From assembly GCA_002150815.3 (NCBI GenBank), contig NDFF03000161.1:62001-126000 (forward strand): a stretch of DNA of 64,000 bases. Direction: 5' to 3'. A program made the translations under genes and the position numbers. Shown piece by piece: positions 12,652 to 24,653 of the stretch (positions are counted from its first letter, which is position 1; the number at the start of each line of letters is the position of its first letter). The stretch is from Grammothele lineata. Its lineage: Eukaryota > Basidiomycota > Agaricomycetes > Polyporales > Polyporaceae. The notes under the pieces are model-generated. The model had not been told where the DNA came from. It made no database searches and was given only the letters and a program-made list of their open reading frames with translations.

Positions 12652-13308
12652 TTACTTGCAGTTCGCGACCACGCCATCGCCCGCAGCGGAGGACGCGTCG
12701 AGCTGCGCGAGGGCTTTCGAGAGCGCAGTCGTGATCGTCGAGTCCGTCCTGCAATCGCTCGCGTTAGCCTCCTGTTAACACTTAGCAAAGATTAGAGATG
12801 GCGCACGAGTTGATGGCCGCGAGCGCATCGTGCGCTGCGGTGAGATTACCGCGAACCTGGTCGCGCGCCGCTGCTGGTGCCGCCTGCCCCGTGAGGAGCG
12901 CCTTCGCGATCACCCCAATCGCGCCCTGAGCACCGTTGACGGCATCGGTAACAGTTTGAATACCGGACGCGACTGCCGTGTCACTAAAATGCGAAAGTAT
13001 AAGAAAGATGTCTACAAAGCTGCAGCGTTGGGGCAAATACATACTTGCTTCCCGAGAGACCAGAAAGCGACTTATCAAGAAGACCAAGGCCCGCGACGAT
13101 TGCAAGGCGGTCAAGGTTGCATTGAAGGTTGCCCAGCTGGCGCGCGGAAATCTCCTTGGCCGGGGCTGGAGGGTATACATGCAAGACACACATCAGAGGT
13201 GAGTGGATCCATATCGTTGAGATATCGAGGGTGCGTACCAGCGTAGATCTGAGATCCCGCAAGGAGGTAGAGGAAAGCGAAGAAGAAGACAGCAATGCGG
13301 GACATCAT
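12652..13308 (-). CDS. Small secreted protein 1, 154 aa (hydrophobic-surface-binding-like)
   Basis: Four exons: 13308-13239, 13165-13045, 12983-12807 and 12748-12652, total 465 nt. The protein opens with a signal peptide (MMSRIAVFFFAFLYLLAG). The mature part starts near ISARQLGNLQCNLDR and is Ala/Leu/Thr-rich and helical. It ends GDGVVANCK, giving a cysteine near each end. This resembles fungal HsbA / small secreted helical proteins (moderate confidence, by eye). The third intron (12749-12806) uses a GTGCGC donor. If it is missed, translation runs into an in-frame TAA at 12782 and the last 31 residues are lost; the spliced ending matches the paralogue at 37209-37863. The ATG at 13305 is an equally possible start. 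A TATAAG lies about 178 bp upstream. Confidence 0.85.
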
Positions 13309-15005
13309 CTTGGGAGCGTGGCGATAGGTGATGATAATGGTGCAGAGAAGCAACGAAGAAGATTGAGGAAAGGAGGGCTAAGGATGGAAAGCTTGGAGGA
13401 CAGGACACACAATGGACAGCACCAGGCCGCAGGCGAAAGAGAGAAGTGTGCAAGAATGAAGAGTGTCGGATATGCATCGGGACCTCTTATATCCTTTCAG
13501 ATTCGTATGGGGCGGCGCACGGCGCGACGGCAATATAGAGAGCATGTGAACAACTCATGATCGTCCCTGTCTCGCGTCAGCTCGACTCGCCTTGGGCGAC
13601 TTCGTGAGGTAACATAGTGGGCACGCGGCTGGGGGGTCGGCGTTCGCTATGGAAACAACTGGTTGTCCGATTGTGCACGAGGTTGTCGAATGAGACGGAA
13701 GTGACCGAAAGCGTCTCTGTCTTGGCTATCTCGATCGCCTAGAACCAATGGTCTTGTGACAAAATACGTGCTGGTTCAGGTGGGGGCATATGGCGTCGGC
13801 GCATGGGTAGCCTCGCAAACACTGGCGTTCTCATGCGGAGACTTTCCGACAAAGAGAGCGGGAGTAAAACATTTGGAAAATGAGGAAAGATTCTATGGTG
13901 ATCTGTACGAAGAAGGTAGCGACGAATTGATATCTCGCTGATACACAGAAATGGTAAGCTTCGAATCAGGACACCGGCTAAACACACGCACCGACACCCG
14001 GCGTTCTCGTTCTGCTGGATTTGTTGAGGATCGCTTCAAAATCTCAACTGAACACGCGAAGCATCTTCTATCATTCGTACAGTATTGAGGATGATTCGAA
14101 GTGGGAAACCCGATGTGGAACCTATTCCCGGCCAGAGAGACCGTTAGGGGACTTTTCTTCAAGACGTGGTGTGAAACCTGGGTTATTGATGGGAGCAACA
14201 GCACTGCATCGGTGGTATTCGGTGGTGGTCAGACAAAGTGGTGGCTATGTTGAGACTCGAAATCTGCTAGGCTGAGCAACGTTGCTAGTGATAGGGTGAG
14301 CCTTCGGAGAGAAGCAGTGGATTCGGAGGAGGTCGATACATATCCAAAAGCGGACGTAAGCGCCCAACAGGATCGACGGGTTCGAATCCGCGCCGGAGAC
14401 AACTGTCCGTATTTCATCAACTTCGATCCCGACCATCATCACGCTTCTTCCCTTTGGCCGTAGCAGCGGTCTAAGCTGGGTGCCCGAGTAGCAACATGTT
14501 GAACTTTTCAGCGAAGGGAGCACGACGTAGTAGGCCGGAGCTGTGATATGGCCTGTGCATCTCACGACAGTAGCTCGGGAGGCTTCGCGACGATCCCCGA
14601 GTTCGCCCTCAGGCCTCAGACCGCGACGTCCACGAGCCGCATGGTACACCTACTTCATAGCCCTTGTAGCGTTGAACACCTCAGAAAGATCATCCAATAG
14701 ATCTGCGTGTTCAAAGAGATCGCCTCAGGGATACTTCACACTCGCTGATCCTCAGATCCTCGAACCGGTGTTTTTGTCAACCCCTTGTTGCGACCATAGG
14801 AGTTGATGCGTTGCTCATCTGCCGCCATAAGCTCACGTTATTTCACGCCAGGTCCCAATTCGCAGCAGCAAAAGTCCGAGCGGTTCCCGAGATGGAAGGC
14901 CGCATGTGTCACGTCAGCAACTTGATTCAATAACTTATATGAAGGATGCACAGCTGAATCCCGGATATATACACGTTCGCAGTCTTATCCGCCACAAGAT
15001 GCGCT
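13309..15005. other. 1.7-kb intergenic region, no gene recognised
   Basis: It contains the promoter of the small secreted protein and the 3' flank of the next P450. Frames on both strands are short and lack domain features. A GGTTCGAATCC at about 14382 resembles a tRNA B box but has no cloverleaf around it. Confidence 0.5.
13486..13491 (-). promoter_or_regulatory. TATA-like box of small secreted protein 1
   Basis: TATAAG on the minus strand, about 178 bp upstream of the ATG at 13308; position is a little distant, so tentative. Confidence 0.35.
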
Positions 15006-17318
15006 TCAAACCTTCAGAGCCGATACCTTGAGTCGCAGCTCTGGCTGCGTGCTTTCTGCGCCCATTGTGGGGTAGAGAACCGGCGCCTGGTTCCACACGA
15101 TCTCCTTGCCGGTTGGCTCGAACCTGTAAGTCGACAGGAGCGTTGCAAGTACGATCTCTGCCACTTGCGTCAGGGAGCCCCTGTCAGGAAGGGGGGTTTC
15201 AACTTCTACTCACTCATTTCCAGCTGAGAGAACTTGAAGCCGCTATGAATAATCCCAGTCAGTATGCACGCGAGGGAGAAACGCATGGCAGGGGAGGGCT
15301 TACATGCACGAGTGTGTCCCGGCAGCAAACGTCATTCTATACAAACGTAAGCAATAAACACTGACAGAAGGAATCGACAAACAGGCGACTCACAGGTTAG
15401 CATACACGCCCGGGATCCGTGCCTCTTCGACCGCAGCGGGAAGAGGTGCAAGCCAACGTTCGGGCTTCCACACGTCCACGTCCTCGCCCCAAAGGTTCTT
15501 ATCAAGGTTGCTCGCCTGGTAGTGAACCTGGACAATCGTACCCCGCGGCACGACTACTTCCGTCAGCTCGCGGCCGTCGCGCCCGCGTACGGGCTGCCCC
15601 AATGGAAGAACGACATCTCGTGCGGCGCTGCGCGGACGCCATGATGTCAGGCCGGTTGTCAAGCACGACGTGTGTAAAAGAACGCACTAGCGGAACGGCG
15701 AGCGGGTCACGGGCGCGTACAATCGGAGTGTCTCGCGGCAGACAGCGTCGAGGTAGGGGAGCTTCACGAGGTCGTCGTGGTGGATGTCGGAGCTATCACC
15801 GCGCTGCGCCTCCAGAATTTCTGCGCGGAGCTTCTCCTGAACATCAGGGTGTTCGGCGAGAATCTGGAGGGTACGCGAGAGCGCGTTAGAGGTAGTGTCC
15901 ATGCCGGCGAGAACAAAGGTCCTTCCAGCAGAGGACTGCGTTAGACGTTATGTATACATTGAGTAATCGTCTTGATCACTTACGACATCTGAGCGTGAAT
16001 CTCTTCGTCAGACATCTTCTCGTTGTCCGCTGCCGCCATGTTCGCTTTGACTGTTTCAAACTATTCGTTAGCCACACAGTTGAAAGATATAAGGGTGCTC
16101 GGGTACGAACGGCAAACGCTCATGATGTCCTTGCCTTCTCCGACCTCGTGCGCGAGAGCCTCATCGCCCTTGGCCAGCGCCGCCTTCCTCTCCGCGATGA
16201 TTTCGGTCGAACGTCGAGCCATTGTGTCCGACACGCGCATCATTCGCTGAACTTTCCAGTGGGGCCATTTCCGGAGGAAGGCTTGGATAAGGTTGTCAGA
16301 GAAATACGTCGACAGCATCTGAACGGTGGTAGTAAACGTGAAGACCATGCTTGCGAAGAATGGACTGCGAGATGGTCAGGTTGGCATTGAAGGATGAACT
16401 CTTTTGAAACGTACAAGAACAGCTTGATTGATTCGCCATATTCGTCTGTCGAGTCGTCCTCAAAGTTATCGAAAGAATAGCCAAGTCCGGCCTGTCCGAG
16501 CATTTCCAGCGTGGTACGGCCCATCCAGCCATTGATATCTAGTTCCTCAGCAGACCCGTCGGATGGTACGCGCTTTCCGAGTGCGTCGTTCACCTACATA
16601 GCGTTGTGTAGAGTCGAGGATCGAGGGTCAAATTCGTGCAGCGGCGACAGTTGGGACAAATCCATACCCGGTGCGCAACCTTGTAGAATATATGCGTCAT
16701 ATGTCGAAGATGCGCGGTTGAGAAGACGGGAGTAAGCAGCTTCCGTTGGCGTTTGTGAGGCGCTCCTATCGCAGTCAGAATCCCAGGACCAATAAGGGCG
16801 TGCACCGCGCTATCAGTTCGGTCAGTAATTTCGTCGTATCATTTGATTGTGTGCTATTGCGCTTACTCTGAGCGATGTAACCGCTTGGGATAGTCCTCGA
16901 CATCTTTGACCATAATGCTGTGCATCGCCTTCGCGTCGTGTACCTCGAGCAATTTGCCCTGATGTTAGAAAATACCAAGTAGTAGTAAGTCATCTGAGCA
17001 CATGTAGAGATCTAGAGATAGACAAACACGAAAGGGGAGGTCGACAACGAAAACAGGACCGTATGTTTCTGCCCATCGTGCAAAGATCTTGAAGGCTTGC
17101 CTATTGATAAACACGGAGGCACTGCCTAAGAGACGGTATGGGCCGGCTACTCGATACAAAGGAAAACGAATTAACGAAAACATACCCAGCAGCCGCGACT
17201 CGGGAGGTGGCCCAGGGAGGTTATCTAGAGGATTCTTGATGAAGTACGGAAGGATGAATTTCCAGACGATATACAGGGCCGCAGAGGCCACGGCGACAAC
17301 GGGCATAGACAACGCCAT
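15006..17318 (-). CDS. Cytochrome P450 (pair B, copy 1), complete
   Basis: ER-anchored heme monooxygenase. The start at 17318 gives MALSMPVVAVASAALYIVWK (membrane anchor), then NLPGPPPESRLLG (hinge). Further landmarks are ARWAETYGPVFVVDLPF, HKRQRKLLTPVFSTAHLR, the I-helix AGMDTTSNALSR, the K-helix RETLRLYAPV, the PERF-region motif WKPERWLAP, and the heme loop MTFAAGTHSCIGFKFSQLE split by an intron inside the Cys-Ile codons. The last exon encodes the C-terminal strand ending LRLKVSALKV, with the stop at 15006. It is strongly similar in sequence and exon plan to the next gene at 18136-20468, so the two are a tandem duplication in the same orientation. It is clearly a different family from pair A (GTHSCIGF against GLRACIGW). 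TATAAG at 17363-17368 is 45 bp upstream. Substrate unknown. Confidence 0.92.
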
Positions 17319-18135
17319 GCCTGAGTGGGGAGCGAGCCTGTTCGTCTGAGGTACGGCCAGAGCTTATAACTGAGATGAGAAGCGCGTTCCACCCTCATCA
17401 TGATACGGTACCTTGTCAAGTGGGGGAAGTTACTAAAGTAGCTTACGAATAGGCACAATACATGAGCATGCGTTTAACTCGCGAGTTGTTGTGCGGGCGA
17501 TTCACCGTTATCGCGCTGATACGAACCGTCAGTAGATTGATTGCAGCACAAAGAGATTGAAGCCTACGACATACGTAGGGCCACGGAGAGGCCCGGGGTC
17601 TGAGGTTCGTTCGATTTCTAGGTAAGATGATTTGTTCTTCGTGCTGCAGTTCTATAAGGACAAAGGTCCGCAAAGGGCTCACTTGTTAAAACTGCGACTT
17701 TGTACTTGGGGGTTCGAACGACCGAGCCATGGAGCTCGGATTGCGCGGGCATAGTCGGGCCGCCTGTGACAGTGGTGATGATTCAAATGGAAGGTCCTGT
17801 GCACTGCCGCCATCATCGCCGGGCGCGCTCCATCTCTTGATTGCCGCTCAAAGCCCCAGACTCGGCCATGTCGGATACCGGTATCTGGAACCTGCAGCCT
17901 GCAAGTATAAGTACTAACTAAGTCCGACTGATCTTGGTGATAGTAAATCAGTAGTATACACATTAACTGCATGATGTAGTTAGGTACAAGCCCAGATCGC
18001 ACGCAAGAAACCTCGCGTACGTCTGCATTACATCGGTACAGTACTACTCCATTGAGGATTAACTTATTGCAGGATATCGTTGTTGTTTGCCAGCATATAC
18101 AAGCGGCGTGCTAAGGAAACGTAGCGTCCAAGCTT
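17319..18135. other. Spacer between the tandem P450 genes
   Basis: It contains the promoter of the 15006-17318 gene (TATAAG at 17363-17368, minus strand) and the 3' flank of the upstream copy. No coding sequence or P450 remnant was recognised. Confidence 0.55.
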
Positions 18136-20468
18136 TCAAGCCTTCAACACCTTCACCTTCAGCTGCAGTTCGGGTTGGCCCTTCTCCGACATTGAGGGGT
18201 AAATCACAGGGGCCTGGTTCCAGAACACCGGCTTATCCGTCAGCTCAAATTCGAAAGCGGAGAGGAGTACGGCCAAGACGATCTCTGTAACAAGTAGCGG
18301 CGGTGTTAGCGCATCTGCGGAGCAATGCGTTGATAGTGAGAAGACACTTACTCGTCTCGAGCTGCGAGAACTTGAATCCGCTGTGCAAGAAAAGAAGTGA
18401 TCAGCGTCACTGTGCCAGGAACCCGTATAACGGCAGACACTCACATGCACGAGTGCGTCCCAGCGTTGAATGTCATCCTATGGCGTGCTACATTCAGCAC
18501 AAGCCGGTCCAGAGAAGCCACTCAAAGACTCACAGGTGGGCATAAACTCCGGGGATGCGCGCCTCCTCCAAAGCCGTGGGCATCGGCGCGAGCCAGCGTT
18601 CCGGCTTCCACTCGTCCGCATCCTCTCCCCAGAGCGTCTTGTCGACATTGCTCGCCTGGAGATGCGCGACGACGATCGTGCCGCGAGTGACGACGACCTC
18701 CGAGAGCTCCTTTCCATCGCGGCCGCGGACGGGCTGGGAGAGCGGGAGGACAGTATCCCTCGACGCGCTGGGTGACAGTCAATCAGGATGTCTGCACAAC
18801 AGCGTAAAACTAGAATCAACACACATGCGAGGACCTGCACGGTTCACGGGGGCATATAGGCGCAGGGTCTCCCGGACAACCGCATCAAGGTAAGGGAGTT
18901 TGACGATGTCGTCGTGGTGAATGTCGGAACGGTCGCCGCCCTGAGCCTCGATGATCTCTGCGCGGAGTTTGGCTTGTACGTCAGGATGCGTCGCAAGGAG
19001 CTGGAAAATGCGTGAGAGCGCATTCGAGGTAGTATCCATGCCGGCGAGGATGAATGTCCTGTGAGAACGGTAAATCAGGCGTGATCCGTATATCGCGCTA
19101 CAATAAGAATTTGCTACGTACGACATCTGGGCGTAGATCTCCTCGTCTGACATCTTCTCATTGTCAGCAGCTGCCATGTTTGCCTTGACTATCGAGGATT
19201 CCCGTGAGGCACGACACCAGCACTAGTACGCACAGGACTCACGACAGATACTCATGAGGTCCTTGCCCTCTCCCACTTCCTGCGCGAGTGCGGCGTCGCC
19301 TTTCGCGAGCGCCACTTTCCTCTCCGCAATGATCTCTTCCGAGCGGCGGGCCATCGTATCCGAGATCTGCATTATTCGTTTCACATTAGGCGAAGGAGCG
19401 TGCCGGAGTAGAGCGCGGATGGCGGAGTCGGGCAAGAAATAAGTGAGGTCCCGGATGAAGAAGAGAAGGCCGAAGAAGATGGACGAGAAGACCGGACTGG
19501 GCAAAGAAGGATTGAGCGAACAGCGGGCGTGGACCTTGCACCACACGGCGGACGCACTCACAAGAAAAGTTTGATAGATTCTCCATACTCATCCGTCGAG
19601 TCGTCGTCGAAGTTGTCGAAGGAGTATCCAAGCCCAGCTTGCCCGAGCATCTCGAGGGTCGTACGTGCCATCCATCCATTGATGTCCAATTCCTCGGCGG
19701 TTCCATCTGCGGGGATGCGTTTACCCATCGCATCTTTCAGCTGAGAAGACGGGATGAGCCAACATGAGCGAATTGACACAAAAGGAAAACGAGATAGAGA
19801 AAGCAGCTGTGACGTACCCTGTGCGCGACCTTGTAGAAGATATGTGTCATGTTGCGCAGGTGCGCAGACGAGAACACGGGGTTGAGCAACTTGCGCTGCT
19901 GCTTGTGTTGGCTGCCGACAGTCGTAAGCACACCGGGCCCGAGCATCAAATTCAATACGCTGAGAATGCCGTCAGTATGTCTGGCTGACAGGTACTGTAG
20001 TTCGGGGCACTAAGACGCACTCAGAGGGGCTGAGGCGTTTCGGATAGGAGTCCACGTCCTTCACTGTAACGCTATGCATTGCTTTCGGGTCGTGGATGAC
20101 AACCATCCGTCTCTAAAATGCGGAACACGGGAAAAGGGGTAAATCATACGTTCTGCCAGGAGGAAGGGAGATATACGTACACCGAAGAATGACTTTATGA
20201 CGAAGATAGAGCCGTAGGTCTCCGCCCATCGCGCCCACGTCTTGTACCCTCGTCTATCATTGAAAACTCCTATGTTACCTGCAATGCCCCGAGCTATCAG
20301 CAGTTGTCCTGTAGTAAGCTCGATCAAATGCATACCGAGCAACTTCGAATCTGAAGGCGGTCCAGGAAGATTGTCTATAGGGAGCGTGACGAAGTAAGGA
20401 CGAAACATCCTCCAGAAGAGGTACAGCGCCCCGAAGGACACCGCAGCCACGGGGAGTGAGATCGGCAT
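18136..20468 (-). CDS. Cytochrome P450 (pair B, copy 2), complete
   Basis: ER-anchored heme monooxygenase, upstream tandem copy. The start at 20468 gives MPISLPVAAVSFGALYLFWR (anchor), then NLPGPPSDSKLLG. Landmarks: ARWAETYGSIFVIKSFFG, HKQQRKLLNPVFSSAHLR, the I-helix FILAGMDTTSNALSR, RETLRLYAPV, WKPERWLAP and the heme loop MTFNAGTHSCIGFKFSQLE. The C-terminal exon runs from KIVLAVLLSAFEFEL to VKVLKA, with the stop at 18136. Exon borders in the heme region are identical to those of the copy at 15006-17318, down to the split Cys-Ile codon. A TATA-like CATAAATA lies about 60 bp upstream. No disabling change was seen; substrate unknown. Confidence 0.92.
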
Positions 20469-21360
20469 ATTAACGAAGGTGGGAAAGCTGGATGTTTGGA
20501 GATCGTTGGTTGAAGAAGCTGCGGGTATTTATGCCCTCTTCCCTTTCGGTCACCACTGCGGAGAAGGAACATCACGCGGAGTCCGGAAAAGGCCTATCGA
20601 CCCCCGGGAATGGCGGATGACGAAGGAGTCTTATGCCGTATGCATTGACCCCTCGTTCGTGGAACAAGATTCGGCCCGTGAGGCAGCAGTACCCGGGGAT
20701 GGTGGAGAGTCTGTGAAAAAGTCGGGAAGAGTAGGAACTGGATCGACGACACGTAAACTGATCCGCGCCGACACCGTCTAGGGAAATGCAGGAGCGACTG
20801 TCTCCCGAGCCTTCAGCTTCCTGTGCTTGTGCCCCGTTTCCTACATGATGGGCTTTACGACTCAGATGTGTCGTGCTTGGCGAGAATCCTACGAGTTCAG
20901 AGGAGAGTCGCTGGTATACGCCGCGTTCAAAGCCTTGGAGTCGAGAGTGGCGCACGAGCCCAGCGGGCGCTCCGCGCGGGGCGCATGGGCCATCAAGCTG
21001 TGCTACATAAACAGGATGATTTCTCATCAGCGCGAGACATTGGGGTCAACGCTGTGTTTTCGGAGACACGTCAACATGCCGGCTCGCGGAGTCCAGACAC
21101 TGCGCTGCCGATGTTATACGTACGCCTTTCTGACCTGCGGGATACGCTGTGGGGTTCGTTCGGATCGTATTGGCGAGTCCCGGAGGATCGGAGATACGCT
21201 CGTTGACGCTGGAGGATCGCAAATGATACATCCGGTCCAGTCATGCCCGTCCTTCCATTTACAGCGGCGGTACTTAAAAGCCATGGACCCACATACTCTC
21301 CCTAAGTGCACTATCACAAGCCACGATCCAAGATATATGCATAAATGGGTTACACGCCGC
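20469..21360. other. Intergenic region
   Basis: 5' flank of the tandem P450 and 3' flank of the DUF2461 gene. A plus-strand frame runs through here into 21846, but it is antisense to the real gene and has no domain features. Confidence 0.55.
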
Positions 21361-23304
21361 CTAGTCGTCATCCTCATCCCCGCGATCGGTGCCAGGTTGT
21401 TCCTCGTCATCCTCATCGGAATCATCGGAATCCGCCTCCTGAAGAGTCATCAAGTCGTTCAAGCTGCACGCGAAGTCACGATCAACACGGAGCGGATTCG
21501 GGAGGACATGCAACGCAACGCACCAGTGAACAAACGGCCGCACGATTTTGACTACGCCTGCGAGCTCAGTTTTGAACTCGGGAGAAAGCACCTGCTTATC
21601 TGTGAAGCTACGCGCACACGCATGAGTTTTCACGGGCTGTATCGCTTTGGTCATGAGACCTACCGATATACGACTGCAAAAGAGCGACACTTCAGGAGAT
21701 CGATGTCTCTACATACGCAATGTCAGCGTATTGATCCATCAATCCTCCACGAGCTACGACGGCGGATACGAAGTTCTCACTTGTGCGTCTTCTCGACCCC
21801 CTTCGGAGCCACCTTAAGCTCGTCATCCATGCCGAAGATATTTTGACGCGCCCCCTTAGGGTCCGGATGCGCAGGCCCGAAAAGAGCTTCGAAATCTGGA
21901 GCTGAGATGACTTCGCGTAGGCGGCGCGAAGACCTCTGGATGTTGCTCCTACGCGGTTCATGCGTGTCAGAACAAGCCAGGTTGAGAGAAACAGATACAA
22001 GATAGGCGTACCGAATAGTCGCTAACTCGTTCTTACCCGGGCACCAGGAGCCCGCCGCGATTAGACTTTCACCATTCGGCTTAACTGTAAGGGTGGAGCG
22101 GAGGATCGTATTAGAACGTCAGAGGCTGAAGCAAATGATGATCCTCGCCTGCGCTAGAAGCCCAACCTGGCCGTCAGCATGATATTCGGCCACGCGCACA
22201 ACTTTCAACTTACATGTGATCTGCGGTGGTGACGAAAGTGAGCGTATGAACGCAGAAGAACAGAGTGACATACAGCCTGCGAAGATGCCCTTGCGGCCGC
22301 TCCGCGAAAAGCTGGCGGAAAAGCCTGTCTTGTAAGGTGTCTTGTCATTGCTGAAGCGGACCTGCAACAGAGTCAAGTCAGAGACGAGTCTAACGCGATC
22401 CGACCGGAACCAATACACACGTCGCGGTATATTCGATGTATGACGTCCTTGGGAGGCAGATGAGGAATTTGAGGGTCGGCGTCGACGAGGAGATCTGTGA
22501 AGTGCTCTACGAATGCCTTCCATTCGCTTTCCGCGAGCCGATATACGGGTTCTGAGGGAAAGATGAGTGAGATACGTCATCTTATACTTGTCTTTGATGG
22601 TGAGAGAACCGACCATGTAACTTGAACCTACGTGGAATGTATGTGAGTTTTCAACTTGAGGCACATGCGGAGACGACTGACCACTCGCGATCATTACATT
22701 CGGGCTTCTTCAGTTCGGTGAGGAAGTCAAGAGTATTCTTGGAAATCTGCCCAGGGGGGACTGAAGGATAATAGCTCAACCAAGCCATCAAAATGCAGCT
22801 GACCGTGAGGCAGCACATACCTCTCCCTGACTTCGGTGCTTGTACGACAACCCCTACGAGCTCCTGTCCATCTTCCAGCTCCAGCTCACTCTCTTCGTCG
22901 CTCTCCCGTGCCGTCTTACGCCGCTTGCGCCCACCCGCAGCGGCTTTCTTGGGTCTAGCATTCCCCTTGGTTTTCGCGTTTGCACGCGACGCGGCCTTCT
23001 TGGGCGAGGCAAATGCTCTCTTGCGCTTCTTGCTCCCCTTTCCCGGAGACGCGTCGAAGTCCTCGTCTTCATCCTCGTCGTCTAGCGCGTCGCTGTGCAG
23101 AGACTTGTCGTCATAAACGTCGTCGTCCTCCTCGCTTAGGGGGCTTTCCGCGTCTTCCTCGTCTTCCGCCGTAGATTTGCTCTTGCCAGTGTTGCTGAAG
23201 TACTTGGACTTGGACTTAGACTTGACCGGCTGTTGCTTCCCCTTAGGAGTACGTTTCTCAACAGAGTCTTGTACACTTTTACGGCGAGTAGAACGCGTGG
23301 ACAT
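21361..23304 (-). CDS. DUF2461-domain protein with basic/acidic N-terminal tail
   Basis: Fungal member of the DUF2461 (TIGR02453-type) family, whose biochemical role is unknown. The start at 23304 (MSTRSTRRKSVQDS) opens a disordered Lys/Arg- and Asp/Glu-rich N-terminus of about 170 residues, which suggests a nuclear protein (inference). The conserved domain then follows across introns: KNTLDFLTELKK with CNDREW, KAFVEHFTDLLVDADPQ, HRIYRDV-RFSNDKTPYKTG, FSASFSRSGRKGIFAG, REVISAPDFEALFG, and near the end ARSFTDKQVLSPEFKTEL and RPFVHCLNDLMTLQE. The last join removes an intron with a GTGCGT donor. The C-terminus is an acidic tail ending DEDDD, with the stop at 21361-21363. Confidence 0.88.
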
Positions 23305-23699
23305 GTCGCAAGCAAGGAAAGGGGACGTTGCTAAGGATTGTCGGGGTCGTGCACAGTCAGCGGGACGTTCTTCGTGCCGTAATGACGCTCGGACGCGTCG
23401 GTGGCGTGGAACACGTGACACGCGCTCATGAGGCCGGCGCCGCCGGTAGTGGGCTTCGTGCCAGCGACTTCCTCTTCAAGTTCGCACCCTCCTCCTCCTC
23501 CTCGAGACTCAGCTGTAGTCAACTTCTGAATATGACCCTCAGTCCCTACGCGAGCACATCAGGCAGGTCTCGTCATTTCAACTGAGGTGCCACTACGTTC
23601 AAAGACATCACTAGCAGCTGCTTGTGCTGCATTTGAGAGACTTAAGTCGTGCGTCCGCTGCAGCGGTATCTGATTTGCTACTCTCAGCTGGAGATTAAA
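23305..23699. other. 5' flank of the DUF2461 gene
   Basis: 395 bp between the DUF2461 start codon and the inverted-repeat element. No gene seen. Confidence 0.5.
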
Positions 23700-24044
23700 T
23701 AGGGCCGCTCAGAATTGGGCGTAGTTTTGAAGCGCCCGTTTTTTCGTCGAGGTCGTTTTTTCTAGGCGCCGAACGGGGTCAGTCACTCGGTCACGACTCA
23801 CGATGACGTTCGTCACTCGCGAGCAAACGCTTGATCGGTCGCGACTCCAACTCGCACGTACAGACGGCCGCGACGCGACGCGCGTCGCCGCGCTGCTCGC
23901 GCGAACGGTCCTGGAGCCGCGAGCCATCTGAGGTGACATCGCGCACCGTGCCACGCAAGAAGTATGATCGTTGGCGAAGACGTCGACGCGCATTGCGCCC
24001 CAGCCCAAGCCCGCACGAACGGTCGACGTCGCGCCATACACCAC
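23700..24044 (+). repeat. Left terminal inverted repeat
   Basis: About 345 bp, GC-rich, with a TTTTTTCG/GGTCGTTTTTTC segment near its outer end. Reverse complement of 24654-24998 with one mismatch seen. Any reading frames inside are duplicated by symmetry and are not evidence of genes. Confidence 0.9.
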
Positions 24045-24653
24045 TGCAGCGCTGTCTGATCAACAGCAGTTAGCGACTCCTCCGAAAGTGATTAGGCCGC
24101 TGTAGTACCTTATGCTTGGAGACACCAGAAGGTGACGCGAGCCACCTAGAGACATGCGTAATATATGTTTATTGGCAGAAACATGCGAGCCCAGCTTTTA
24201 AGACGATCCATGATTGAAGGGTAAGTTTTATTATTTGATGCTCAGTATACTAAGCTAATCCATTCTGAACGTCATATAATTACATCATGCATGCACCAGC
24301 ATGAGCTGGTAGTAGCAGCATGTCATCAGGGAAGTGAAGACGCGACTAATATATATAGTTCAACCATACTCGTCAATCCCGGGCCTCTCCCTGCAGAGAA
24401 AGAAGAACACGGCACAAGTTGTTGTCCCTTCAGGGGTGAAGCGACATCAATGTTACTGTGCTAAATTATCGGACAGCTATAGTACAAGCAGGTACTAAGT
24501 GCAGCGTGATGGTGCTGGAGCCTGGAATCCCTTTCAAGTTCATCTGAATGAGATCTGCCTGAGGCCGCCGCGGCTCCCAGTACGTCACTAGTGCATGCAT
24601 GCGATTCCGTGCACAATGGTCCTCTCGCAATGCGCCATATCAGCAGCGTTGCG

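Noticed and set aside
14380..14400. Second B-box-like GGTTCGAATCC
   Set aside because: Flanking bases do not form a T stem or acceptor stem.
20827..21846. A 339-codon open frame on the plus strand
   Set aside because: Much of it is antisense to the spliced 3' exons of the DUF2461 gene, its composition is Arg/His/Ser-rich and shows no domain; judged a shadow of the real gene.
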